A stretch of DNA of 35,650 bases, taken from DATFKA01 sp042095835 (GTDB lineage: Bacteria; Bacteroidota; Bacteroidia; Chitinophagales; Saprospiraceae). Location: contig JBELML010000059.1 of NCBI GenBank assembly GCA_042095835.1, positions 1-35,650 on the forward strand. The letters run 5' to 3'. The notes under the pieces are model-generated. The model did no database searches, was not told the origin of the DNA, and worked only from the letters and a program-made list of their open reading frames with translations. A program made the position numbers and the translations under genes. Shown here one piece after another: positions 23,856 through 31,695 of the stretch (positions within the stretch are counted from its first letter, which is position 1; every line of letters starts with the position of its first letter).

Positions 23856-24929
23856 TTATGGGAATTTAATATTTTTCTTGCAAACCTTGGCCTCATGCTC
23901 TAATAACCAGCGTTTACGCTCTAAGCCTCCTCCGTAACCACGCAGGGCGCCATCCTTGCCAATAATGCGGTGACAAGGTACAATGATGGCTAGTCGATTA
24001 TAACCATTGGCCGAGGCAATAGCCCGTACTGCTTTAGGATTGTCAATCAAGGCCGCTAAATGTTGATAAGTGGTGGTCACTCCAAAGGGAATCTTTTGCA
24101 ACTCCAACCAGACTTGTTGCTGAAAGGCGGTCCCAGGATGGTGCAAAGCGACCTCAAACTGTGTGCGCTTGCCAGCAAAATAGGCAGCTAACTCTTGTTT
24201 GACTTGTTCTAAATGTGGATTCGTGCCAATCAGGATAGGCCGTTTTAGATAACGTTGTAGATCACCAAACTCTGTCTCTAGCATACGCCGGTCTACGAAT
24301 TCTAGCAGGCACAAGCCTTGGTCACTAGCGCAGGCAAACATTGGTCCAAGTGGCGTCTCGAGGCGTTGTAACAATAGCGGTGCCACTTGACTCATTTGCT
24401 CGGGTGATTTCCCCATCAACTTTTTATAAGTATAGCCAAAACCACTCAAGGATTCATAAGGCCCAGAGAAAGCGACATCCGTTACCTTTCTACCAGATTG
24501 TAATTCTTGGTAAGCATAGTTGATCCGCAGCATACGTTGGTAGGTGTGGTAGGTGATACCATAGTTTTTTTGAAACCAACGGCGAACCTTCTCGGGTGCA
24601 ATATGATGCGCTCTCAACATAGCATCTCCGACCTTCTCTTTTGGCTGCCTCTCTAAGAGGTTTAAAGCTTGTTGTATAAAATCAGGTAGTGCCGATTGCT
24701 GTTGAGTAGGCTTGCAGACTTTGCAAGGTCGATAACCCTGGTCTAATACCTCTTTAAACTGTGTAAAAAACTCTACGTTCTTAAACTTTGGTTTGCGGGC
24801 TCTACAAGTCGAAATACAGAAAATACCCGTTGTTTTTACCCCAACATAAAAACTCCCTAAATAGCCTGGGTTTCTATCAACCAAAGCTTGGTAATATTCT
24901 TCTTGTGTAGTTCTATTGGTGATTTTCAT
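23856..24929 (-). CDS. ada: Ada: methyl-phosphotriester sensor, AraC-type activator and O6-methylguanine-DNA methyltransferase
   Basis: 357 residues. With the ATG at 24929 the zinc-binding cysteines fall at C38, C42, C69 and C72, the same numbers as in Escherichia coli Ada, which confirms this start (the longer frame adds 23 residues). The N-terminal domain takes methyl groups from phosphotriesters. An AraC helix-turn-helix follows (about 85-165, with VTDVAFSGPYESLSGFGYTY). The C-terminal methyltransferase has the VPCHRIIGKDG motif, active Cys319, and an R-G-Y-G-G-G-L-E-R-K tail. Ada protects against alkylation and activates its own gene. The next gene starts 6 bases after its stop, so the ATPase and arrestin-like genes may be Ada-controlled. 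Confidence 0.95.
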   Translation of the reverse strand: MKITNRTTQEEYYQALVDRNPGYLGSFYVGVKTTGIFCISTCRARKPKFKNVEFFTQFKEVLDQGYRPCKVCKPTQQQSALPDFIQQALNLLERQPKEKVGDAMLRAHHIAPEKVRRWFQKNYGITYHTYQRMLRINYAYQELQSGRKVTDVAFSGPYESLSGFGYTYKKLMGKSPEQMSQVAPLLLQRLETPLGPMFACASDQGLCLLEFVDRRMLETEFGDLQRYLKRPILIGTNPHLEQVKQELAAYFAGKRTQFEVALHHPGTAFQQQVWLELQKIPFGVTTTYQHLAALIDNPKAVRAIASANGYNRLAIIVPCHRIIGKDGALRGYGGGLERKRWLLEHEAKVCKKNIKFP

Positions 24930-24952
24930 ATTTTGCTTATAATGCTTCCCTG

Positions 24953-24983
24953 CAAAGTAAAGCTCCCATTGCTTTAACGACAA
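24953..24983 (-). promoter_or_regulatory. Putative Bacteroidota promoter of ada
   Basis: Read on the minus strand, TTG at 24983-24981 is followed by 20 bases and then TTACTTTG at 24960-24953, one base off the TAnnTTTG box and with good spacing. The ATG lies about 24 bases further. An AAAGCAA stretch sits between the boxes, but I do not count it as an Ada box. Confidence 0.35.
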
Positions 24984-25136
24984 CCGAAAGATTGACAACT
25001 AAATTAAAGAAAGGTGTAATAGCAAGGTACAATCCATACACCTATCGATTTTTTCAGGCAAAACCAAATATAGTACTTACCTTTCTATTGATTCACCCGG
25101 ATTAGTATCCGCCAATTGCGGCATAAAACACTCAAC

Positions 25137-27350
25137 ATGACTAGACTAGCCTTATTCATCAGCCTCCTTGGTTGTTGTTCTATTCTACCCGCTCAAGAAG
25201 CTGCACAAAGAAAAGAAATCAATATTTTATCAACCGAAGAAGGCATTCAGGTAGATGGCATCCTCAACGAAAGTACTTGGGAAAATGCACCCATAGCTAC
25301 CGACTTCGTACTCAACAAACCTATCGATCAAAAGGCCGCTAATAAAAAAACAGAGGTACGCATCATACACAATGACCGATACATCTATATTGCTGCCAAG
25401 ATGTGGGATGATCCCGACTATATTATCCAAACTTTAAAAAGAGACAACGTTTTTGAAAATGACGAGTTCTCTGTTTTGATTGATCCTGTCGGGCAGCAAG
25501 CGAATGGTTTCATCTTTTCCTGTAGTGCTTATGGTGTACAGACCGAAGCTCTAGTATCGGCATCTGGAACGGGGTTACAATCTACCAACTTTGATATGAG
25601 TTGGGATAATCGTTGGTTCTCCGCTGTTGATCGGCAGGCCGATTATTGGACCGTCGAGATAGCGATCCCTTTTAAAACCTTGCGCTACAAAGAGAACATT
25701 AGAGAGTGGGGGATCAATTTTATTCGACTCGAACCTGGTAGTAATGAAACACACGTTTGGTCTCCTGTACCTCGACAATTTGAGTTTTTTGACCTCGGAT
25801 ATACCGCTAGCTTGGTTTGGGAAGCACCTCCGGCAAAACAAGGAAGTAACATCTCTTTTATTCCCTACCTGACTACCCGTATGGAGCAAGCCAATGGTGA
25901 AACGGATTTCAGCCTCGATGCTGGTTTGGATGCCAAGGTGGGGATCACTCCTACGCTCAACCTAGACTTGACGGTCAATCCAGATTTCTCGCAAGTAGAA
26001 GTGGATAGGCAGGTAACTAACTTGACGAGGTTCAACATTTTCTTTCCAGAGCGGCGGCAATTTTTCTTGGAGAATGCTGATGTTTTCAATGAGTTTGGGC
26101 AATTTGCTGAACGGCCATTTTATTCCAGACGTATAGGCTTGGATGAGTTTGGGCAGACCGTACCCATACAATATGGTGTGCGGCTGAGTGGTAATCTCAA
26201 CAACCGTCTGCGTATCGGTGCCTTCAATATGCATACTCAGGGAAATTCTAATGATCTTGATCTTCCTTTGCGCAATGCCCAAAACTATAGCGCGCTTACT
26301 TTTCAGCAGCGGATTTGGCAGCGCTCCTCGATTAAAGGTATTTTTCTAAATAGGCAGTCTTTTCAAGACGGGGAAATGCTCAATCTGGACTACGGTAGAA
26401 ATCTGGGAGGAGAGTTTAATTACATCGCACCAGACGGCAAATGGACGGCCTTGGGCGGCTATTTACATTCTTTCAAAGAAGGCTTTGATGATAAAAATAA
26501 GCACGTTTATAGCCGATTTAGTTATAACGGGACCAACTTCCGTACCTTCTTGTCTGTACAAAACATGGGCGAAAATTACTTTGCCGATATGGGCTTCACC
26601 GGTAGGTTATTCAATTTTGATCCCAGAACAGGTAATGTGTTTCGGATTGGTTTCACACAGATCGCTAATATGATGGATTACTATATCTATCCCAAGAACA
26701 GCAAGAAAGTGAACTTTCACTGGTCTGGCCTAGAGAATTTTGTTTATTTTAACGAGGGGACAGGACTCAATGAGTGGTATACACGTCTGCGTCATTTTAT
26801 CTTCTTCAAGAACACTAGTCAACTGCGCTTTAGGTTGAATAACAATTATATTGATCTAGTCTTTCCTTTTGCTTTGACAGATACACCATTGCCCGTTGGC
26901 GATTATAATATGACCGAGTTTAATGTGCAGTTCAATACAGATGTACGGAAGTTTTTGACCACGGAATGGTTTATTGTATACGGAGAGTTTTACAATGGCA
27001 ATAAATTGACCTACCGAGGTAATGTCAGCTATCGTGTTCAGCCCTGGGGTACCTTCACTTTGGGTATAGAGCAGAATCATATTCGATTGCCTCAGCCTTA
27101 TGGCAATTTGGACCTGACCTTGGCCACAGGTAGGTTTGAGGTCAATTTTGCCAATAACCTCTTCTGGACTACTTTTTTACAGTACAATACCCAGGCGAAT
27201 AATTTCAACATCAATAGTCGTTTCCAATGGCGGTTTGCACCTATGTCTGATGTTTTCTTAGTGTACACCGACAACTACGCAGTGGAGGGGATCTTTGGCC
27301 CTAAAAACCGATCACTAGTATTGAAAATGAATTATTGGTTGACGCTATAG
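25137..27350 (+). CDS. CBM9-like N-terminal domain plus DUF5916 outer-membrane protein
   Basis: The ATG at 25137 (MTRLALFISLLGCCSIL) gives a signal peptide cut after LPAQ; the TTG at 25116 adds seven residues and is less likely. Residues about 35-215 are a CBM9-like beta-sandwich (EGIQVDGILNESTWENAP; IYIAAKMWDDP; VEIAIPFKTLRY). The remaining 500 residues form a predicted beta-barrel with the DUF5916 signature (LTVNPDFSQVEVDRQVTNL, then RFNIFFPERRQFFLEN) and aromatic alternating strands up to KMNYWLTL at the C-terminus. Such proteins are widespread in Bacteroidota outer membranes and are thought to bind or pass sugars. Substrate unknown; it lies alone, with a 66-base gap before doxX. Confidence 0.88.
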   Translation: MTRLALFISLLGCCSILPAQEAAQRKEINILSTEEGIQVDGILNESTWENAPIATDFVLNKPIDQKAANKKTEVRIIHNDRYIYIAAKMWDDPDYIIQTLKRDNVFENDEFSVLIDPVGQQANGFIFSCSAYGVQTEALVSASGTGLQSTNFDMSWDNRWFSAVDRQADYWTVEIAIPFKTLRYKENIREWGINFIRLEPGSNETHVWSPVPRQFEFFDLGYTASLVWEAPPAKQGSNISFIPYLTTRMEQANGETDFSLDAGLDAKVGITPTLNLDLTVNPDFSQVEVDRQVTNLTRFNIFFPERRQFFLENADVFNEFGQFAERPFYSRRIGLDEFGQTVPIQYGVRLSGNLNNRLRIGAFNMHTQGNSNDLDLPLRNAQNYSALTFQQRIWQRSSIKGIFLNRQSFQDGEMLNLDYGRNLGGEFNYIAPDGKWTALGGYLHSFKEGFDDKNKHVYSRFSYNGTNFRTFLSVQNMGENYFADMGFTGRLFNFDPRTGNVFRIGFTQIANMMDYYIYPKNSKKVNFHWSGLENFVYFNEGTGLNEWYTRLRHFIFFKNTSQLRFRLNNNYIDLVFPFALTDTPLPVGDYNMTEFNVQFNTDVRKFLTTEWFIVYGEFYNGNKLTYRGNVSYRVQPWGTFTLGIEQNHIRLPQPYGNLDLTLATGRFEVNFANNLFWTTFLQYNTQANNFNINSRFQWRFAPMSDVFLVYTDNYAVEGIFGPKNRSLVLKMNYWLTL

Positions 27351-27416
27351 TGTGATAGGTTTTGGTATATTTAGTCCATAAAGATTCTAAACATAGTCAC
27401 TAATCAACTAAGTAAA

Positions 27417-27839
27417 ATGGAAAACGATCTATTAGATATACTCAACATAGGTGGAGCAAAATTGCTGCAAACCCTGATCACCATATTTGTAGCCATCCTT
27501 TTCCTCCAATCAGGAATTGACAAAGTGATCAATTGGAAAGGAGAGCAAGCCTTCTATTCAGAACATTTTAAGAAAACTTTCTTAAAGAATTTGGTGCCTG
27601 CCTTAATGCCTGTGATCACGATCTCGGAGTTGTTGGCAGGTATTTGTTGTGGCATTGGAGTCTTTACATTGCTCCTGAATGACAACCCTAATCTGGGTTT
27701 TCTAGGCATGCTTTTGGCTGCTTTGAGCATCATTCAGCTCTTCTTTGGACAGCGAATTGCTAAAGATTTTGCGGGGGCAGCTACTTTAGTCCCTTATTTT
27801 TTATTGACGATTGCAGGATTGTATGTCTACCTACTCTAA
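27417..27839 (+). CDS. DoxX family membrane protein
   Basis: A 140-residue inner-membrane protein with four hydrophobic segments (about 18-35, 58-82, 90-105 and 115-140). The segments LFLQSGIDKVINW near the start and ITISELLAGICCGIGVF are DoxX-like. DoxX-family proteins are small quinone- or redox-associated membrane proteins of varied role. Here it is followed after 5 bases by a lipoprotein gene, which suggests joint transcription, but no substrate can be named. Confidence 0.82.
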   Translation: MENDLLDILNIGGAKLLQTLITIFVAILFLQSGIDKVINWKGEQAFYSEHFKKTFLKNLVPALMPVITISELLAGICCGIGVFTLLLNDNPNLGFLGMLLAALSIIQLFFGQRIAKDFAGAATLVPYFLLTIAGLYVYLL

Positions 27840-27844
27840 ATACT

Positions 27845-28522
27845 ATGAAAATACCTGTCATCTATATCTGTCTTTGTTTTCTGCTACTTGGCTGTAGCGA
27901 ACAAAAAGAAAAAGTTGAAGCAATGACTACTCAACCTTCCATTCCATTGGAAACACTCCAATGGATGAATGAGCCCACCAACTTTACAATTGATGGAGCT
28001 AGTATCCGTATAACAGCCAAGAAGGGAACTGATTTCTTCAATAACCCTGAAAATGGCGAAATTAGTGCTTCTGCGCCCTTTCTTTACCAGGAGATAGCAG
28101 GTGATTTCATCGCGACGGTAAAGACTCAACCTGACTTTTCATCCATGTGGAATGCAGGTGTTTTGATGGTCCACATCGACAGCCTGAACTGGATCAAGTT
28201 TGCCTTTGAAAACTCTGACGCTACGGGCAAAAGCATAGTCTCTGTCGTCACAAGAGGGGTATCTGATGATGCCAACGGAGCTATCTTACAAAGTGCTACT
28301 GCGGTCTGGTTGAGAATAATTAGAAAAGATGATCTATATGCCTTGCACTGGTCTGTAGATGGTCAAAACTTTCAAATGGCAAGACTGAGTAAAATGCCGG
28401 TTGCAGACCGGGTGAAAATAGGTATTGAGGCTCAATCGCCAGTCGGAGAAGAAGCTACACATTATTTTTCAGATTTCTCCATTGAAAAGCGGCGTGTGGA
28501 GGATTTGCGAAAGGGGCTTTAG
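27845..28522 (+). CDS. Lipoprotein with DUF1349 (concanavalin-like) domain
   Basis: Residues 1-17 are a lipoprotein signal with lipobox LLGC, so the cysteine should be lipidated. From about residue 35 a DUF1349 domain is recognisable: LQWMNEPTNFTIDGASIRI, FFNNPENGE, FIATVKTQPDF, AGVLMVHIDSLNWIKFAFE, and the W-S-V-D-G-Q-N-F strand. This is the beta-sandwich of the regulation-of-enolase-like family. No catalytic residues are obvious, so it is probably a surface binding or scaffolding lipoprotein. It lies 5 bases after doxX. Confidence 0.83.
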   Translation: MKIPVIYICLCFLLLGCSEQKEKVEAMTTQPSIPLETLQWMNEPTNFTIDGASIRITAKKGTDFFNNPENGEISASAPFLYQEIAGDFIATVKTQPDFSSMWNAGVLMVHIDSLNWIKFAFENSDATGKSIVSVVTRGVSDDANGAILQSATAVWLRIIRKDDLYALHWSVDGQNFQMARLSKMPVADRVKIGIEAQSPVGEEATHYFSDFSIEKRRVEDLRKGL

Positions 28523-28592
28523 CGTTTAGAACTGAAGAGTAGAAGACATTCCTTTTTAAACCAATAGCTTAATAAAATTCACGCCTATATCT

Positions 28593-29048
28593 ATGGAATA
28601 CATCAGCTATCTCAATACTATTTTCCAAAGAGATTTGGAGAAACTCAAAAAAGAAATCAATGCCTACCAAGAGGAAGCTCAACTCTGGATTGTCGATAAG
28701 GATATCAAGAACTGTGGAGCTAATCTCTGCCTGCACATTGTCGGTAATTTAAATACCTATATTGGGGCTGATTTAGGGGATACAGGCTATGTCCGGCAGA
28801 GAGACCTAGAGTTTGCTCAAAAAGATGTTCCGCGTGCGACTTTGATCGCAATGGTCAATAATACCCAGGCGATGATTGATCAGACACTCAAGCAGCTTGC
28901 GGTTGAGCGTCTTGAGGAAAAAAGTCATCGGAGCACGAGTAGCCACAAAGAAATGACTATAGGCTTCTTTTTAATGCACCTGGCCACCCACTTGGCCTAT
29001 CATTTAGGTCAGGTCAATTATCATCGCAGGTTATTAGATAAGGAATGA
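28593..29048 (+). CDS. DinB-like (DUF1572 type) four-helix metal-binding protein
   Basis: A 151-residue cytosolic protein. The four-helix pattern has the conserved histidines: one in LCLHIVGNLN (about residue 49) and two in HLATHLAYHLGQVNYHRRLL near the C-terminus. These are the metal triad positions of the DinB superfamily. Known members include bacillithiol-linked or mycothiol-linked transferases, but here no thiol partner is evident. The second DinB-like gene of the window (34954-35556) is a distant paralogue with similar His spacing. Confidence 0.82.
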   Translation: MEYISYLNTIFQRDLEKLKKEINAYQEEAQLWIVDKDIKNCGANLCLHIVGNLNTYIGADLGDTGYVRQRDLEFAQKDVPRATLIAMVNNTQAMIDQTLKQLAVERLEEKSHRSTSSHKEMTIGFFLMHLATHLAYHLGQVNYHRRLLDKE

Positions 29049-29096
29049 GTCAATAATAAATTAAACATCTTTACTTGTTCTTTTGCCGTCCAGTTT

Positions 29097-29194
29097 CGTT
29101 AAAAAGCCTCGTTGATGCGCTGCATCGCCTGCGTTTTTTGCCTCACTGAACAGCAAAATACCTGCGTAAATCTTGTCTACTTTATTAATGCCCC
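29097..29194 (+). repeat. Dispersed hairpin element, copy B
   Basis: The core CGTTAAAAAGCCTCG is followed by the hairpin GATGC-GCT-GCATC (29114-29126) and CGTTTTTTGCC. Its 29149-29194 part matches the reverse complement of 35605-35650 with 45 of 46 bases identical, which suggests recent spread. It lies just ahead of bcp, and any open frame through it before 29259 is repeat, not protein. Confidence 0.8.
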
Positions 29195-29258
29195 ACTCCT
29201 AAGCACTAAACCAATCGGATCATTTGTGGTTATGCAAGTAGAAGATAAACACAAAAAC

Positions 29259-29711
29259 ATGACACATTTAAAAGCGGGTGATAAAGCACCTGATTTTTCT
29301 GGTTTGAATGAAAAAGGGGAGCTTATCCAATTGTCGGATTATGCTGGCCAGAAATTGGTTCTTTTTTTCTACCCTAAAGACAATACACCTACTTGTACAG
29401 AAGAGGTTTGTAACCTGAGAGACAACTACCAAAGTTTCACAAGCAAGGGGTATGCCGTGCTGGGAGTGAGCCCAGACTCTCAAAGAAAACATACCAACTT
29501 TATTAAGAAGTTTGAGCTACCTTTTCCTTTGATTGCTGATACCGAACAAGTAATGCTCAATGCCTACGGCGTTTGGGGAGAAAAGCAAATGTTTGGTAAA
29601 AAATATATGGGCGTATTTCGCACTACTTTTATTATTAATGAGGAAGGTACGATTGAGGAGGTCATCACTAAAGTAAAAGCAAAAGAACACAGCGACCAGA
29701 TATTGAAGTAG
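29259..29711 (+). CDS. bcp: Thiol peroxidase, BCP-type peroxiredoxin
   Basis: 150 residues starting MTHLKAGDKAPDFSG at the ATG at 29259. Peroxidatic Cys46 in TPTCTEEVC and resolving Cys51 five residues later give the atypical 2-Cys BCP arrangement, and the FFYPKDNTPTC block and R-T-T-F-I-I-N tail fit the family. It reduces hydrogen peroxide and alkyl hydroperoxides with thioredoxin as electron donor. Upstream ATGs at 29112 and 29232 would add repeat-derived residues or a non-conserved lead, so they are rejected. The gene is bracketed by inverted copies B and C of the dispersed hairpin element. Confidence 0.93.
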   Translation: MTHLKAGDKAPDFSGLNEKGELIQLSDYAGQKLVLFFYPKDNTPTCTEEVCNLRDNYQSFTSKGYAVLGVSPDSQRKHTNFIKKFELPFPLIADTEQVMLNAYGVWGEKQMFGKKYMGVFRTTFIINEEGTIEEVITKVKAKEHSDQILK

Positions 29712-29719
29712 ATTCCTTG

Positions 29720-29878
29720 GAGTATGTCTAGATTTTGTTTTTGGTGATAAAGTTTGATGATTTTGGTTCTGAAAAAGGCGAAAAAAGTAGATGATGCAGG
29801 GCATCAGCGAGGCTTTTTAACGTATTTTAGGGCCAAAAGGGCAAATTTTAGCCCGAAGAATAATTTTTAGACATACTC
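29720..29878 (-). repeat. Dispersed hairpin element, full copy C with terminal inverted repeats
   Basis: GAGTATGTCTA at 29720-29730 and TAGACATACTC at 29868-29878 are exact 11-base inverted repeats, bounding a 159-base element. Inside, on the minus strand, are the core CGTTAAAAAGCCTCG and the hairpin seen on plus as GATGC-AGG-GCATC (29793-29805). It encodes nothing. It lies between bcp and the DUF4271 gene. No clear target-site duplication was recognised. Confidence 0.75.
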
Positions 29879-29895
29879 TAATCCAAGTATTTCCT

Positions 29896-29903
29896 TAATT
29901 TTG
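29896..29903 (+). promoter_or_regulatory. Putative -7 box (TAATTTTG) of the DUF4271 gene
   Basis: TAATTTTG fits TAnnTTTG and lies 22 bases before the TTG start of the DUF4271 gene. A -33 TTG at the right distance is not seen; the region 18-25 bases upstream is the end of repeat copy C. Confidence 0.35.
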
Positions 29904-29925
29904 ACTTGGATTATAAAATTTAGGA

Positions 29926-30822
29926 TTGAGGAAAATCACTTTTAGCATTGGATTATTTTTGGGTTTGCTTTTGACAGCTCCATTGCTGGCACAAAATGCG
30001 AATAACCCCTTTGAGCTTGTGCCTAGGCTGAGTACTGAGCAATTAAAATCCAACACATCCGAAGATTTGGACACTACTCAAGTCAACCCGTTTGATATTA
30101 TTTATGAGTCGCCCCGCCCAGACGAATCCTCCTCCTATGTTGTAGATACCAAAGTAGATCCGATTATTACTTCGGATTATGGGCGGTTTAAATTCTTCTC
30201 TGTAGGTATTCTTTTGTTGTTATTGGTAGTCGGAGTCAGCTTGGTAGGCAATACGTATAGAAAATCCGTTCTCAGTTTCTTGAACGATAACATGTTCAAT
30301 CAATTTTATCGCGAACGAGAGGGAAGAGGTGCGCTGCCCTACTATATTCTCTACATGATTTTTTTCATTAACCTAGGCTTTTTCCTGGTTTTAATGCTAC
30401 AGCACTATCAAGTCACGCTCCCGATCAGCAACTTTTACCTGCAATGGTCGGCATTGAGTGGAGCTTTGTTTTTGCTTTTTATGTTCAAGCAATTACTTCT
30501 TTTATACATCGGGAGTATTTTTCCGATCAGAAAAGATATGAGCAAATATATCTTTCTCATCGTCGTGATGGCGATCACGCTGGGGGCTGCTTTGATTGTA
30601 TTAAATCTATTATTAGCCTATGGACCTGAGGGTTCTGCCCAAACGGTCATCTATGTTTCGCTTGGAATTATAGCCCTTTTCTACGTTTTCAGATCGATCA
30701 GAGCCTTATTTATTGCCAATAAATACTTGGTATTTCATCGATTTCACTTTTTGTTGTATATTTGCACCGTCGAAATCGCACCTGTGGTAATTATACTGCG
30801 ATACCTTTTTAATCAGGTGTAA
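29926..30822 (+). CDS. DUF4271 membrane protein
   Basis: A 298-residue protein. The start is TTG at 29926, because it gives MRKITFSIGLFLGLLLTAPL with cleavage near LLAQN, an in-frame stop (TAA) lies upstream at 29914, and the next in-frame ATG falls deep in the protein. A signal peptide and an acidic extracytoplasmic region (about 22-80) lead into TM1, about 85-105. A cluster of TM segments follows from about 145 to 295 (YILYMIFFINLGFFLVLM and others). DUF4271 genes commonly precede a uroporphyrinogen-III synthase gene in Bacteroidota, as here. The biochemical role is not established. Confidence 0.85.
   Translation: MRKITFSIGLFLGLLLTAPLLAQNANNPFELVPRLSTEQLKSNTSEDLDTTQVNPFDIIYESPRPDESSSYVVDTKVDPIITSDYGRFKFFSVGILLLLLVVGVSLVGNTYRKSVLSFLNDNMFNQFYREREGRGALPYYILYMIFFINLGFFLVLMLQHYQVTLPISNFYLQWSALSGALFLLFMFKQLLLLYIGSIFPIRKDMSKYIFLIVVMAITLGAALIVLNLLLAYGPEGSAQTVIYVSLGIIALFYVFRSIRALFIANKYLVFHRFHFLLYICTVEIAPVVIILRYLFNQV
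30757..30764 (+). promoter_or_regulatory. Putative internal -7 box (TATATTTG) ahead of hemD
   Basis: TATATTTG followed by CACC is a good match to the Bacteroidota TAnnTTTG box. It lies inside the end of the DUF4271 gene, 94 bases before the hemD ATG. A well-spaced -33 TTG is not clear, so it is tentative. Confidence 0.3.
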
Positions 30823-30857
30823 GAAATTGCGCGGTACAACAAAAAACTAGAGATTTA

Positions 30858-31625
30858 ATGGCAGCAAACGGTCAAGCGAGATCATATAAACCAGTTAAAT
30901 CAATTCTCATTTCTCAACCCAAGCCAGGGCGTTCTCCTTACTATGAGCTAGAGGAAAAATATGGATTGCAAATCGATTGGAGGCCTTTCATTCACGTTGA
31001 GGAAGTACCTGTAAAAGAATTCCGTAAACAAAAAGTCCGCCCAGACGAGTTTACGGCCATCATATTTACGAGTAAAAACTCCGTTGATCACTTTTTTAGA
31101 ATCTGTGAGGGTATGCGCATCAAGATGCCGCAGGAGACCAAGTACTTCTGCTTGACGGAGGCGATTGCCAACTACTTGCAGAAGTTCATCGTCTACCGCA
31201 AGCGTAAAGTTTTTGTAGGTAAGCGCAAGATCGATGACTTGACCAACTCTTTCAAAAAGCATAAAGGCGAGAAGTTTTTATTGCCATGCTCTAACCTTGG
31301 AGCCAAAAGTGTAGTCTCTTTCCTGGAAAATATGAACCTCGATTGGAAAGACTCCGAAATGTATCGCACAGTAGCTTCTGATCTTTCAGATTTGAGTGAT
31401 GTGAAATATGATGTGCTGGTCTTTTTTAGCCCATTGGGTATCCACTCCCTCTATGAGAATTTTCCAGAGTTTACTCAGGATGAAACACGCATCGCAGTCT
31501 TTGGTAAGACAACGACCAAAGCTGTCGTAGACCGTGGCCTAAGAGCAGACATCAAGGCGCCAGCTCCAGAAGCACCATCAATGACGATGGCTTTGGAGCT
31601 CTACCTTAAAGAGTCTAATAAGTAA
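30858..31625 (+). CDS. hemD: Uroporphyrinogen-III synthase
   Basis: 255 residues. It closes hydroxymethylbilane with D-ring inversion to uroporphyrinogen III, a step of haem and cobalamin synthesis. The two-lobed fold is seen in the order KSILISQPKPGRSPYYELEE, the loop TAIIFTSKNSVDHFF, the interdomain hinge, then DVLVFFSPLGIHSLYENFP and FGKTTTKAVVDRGL with PSMTMALELYL at the end. Sequence conservation in this family is low, so the call rests on the S-K-N-S-V and F-F-S-P-L-G patterns and on the DUF4271 neighbour, 35 bases upstream. No other haem gene is adjacent. Confidence 0.88.
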   Translation: MAANGQARSYKPVKSILISQPKPGRSPYYELEEKYGLQIDWRPFIHVEEVPVKEFRKQKVRPDEFTAIIFTSKNSVDHFFRICEGMRIKMPQETKYFCLTEAIANYLQKFIVYRKRKVFVGKRKIDDLTNSFKKHKGEKFLLPCSNLGAKSVVSFLENMNLDWKDSEMYRTVASDLSDLSDVKYDVLVFFSPLGIHSLYENFPEFTQDETRIAVFGKTTTKAVVDRGLRADIKAPAPEAPSMTMALELYLKESNK

Positions 31626-31695
31626 AATTTACAGCGAATCCGCTACTAATTTCTGATCACGAAACTTTCCTTTCAACATACTTGTTGCTTGGTAT

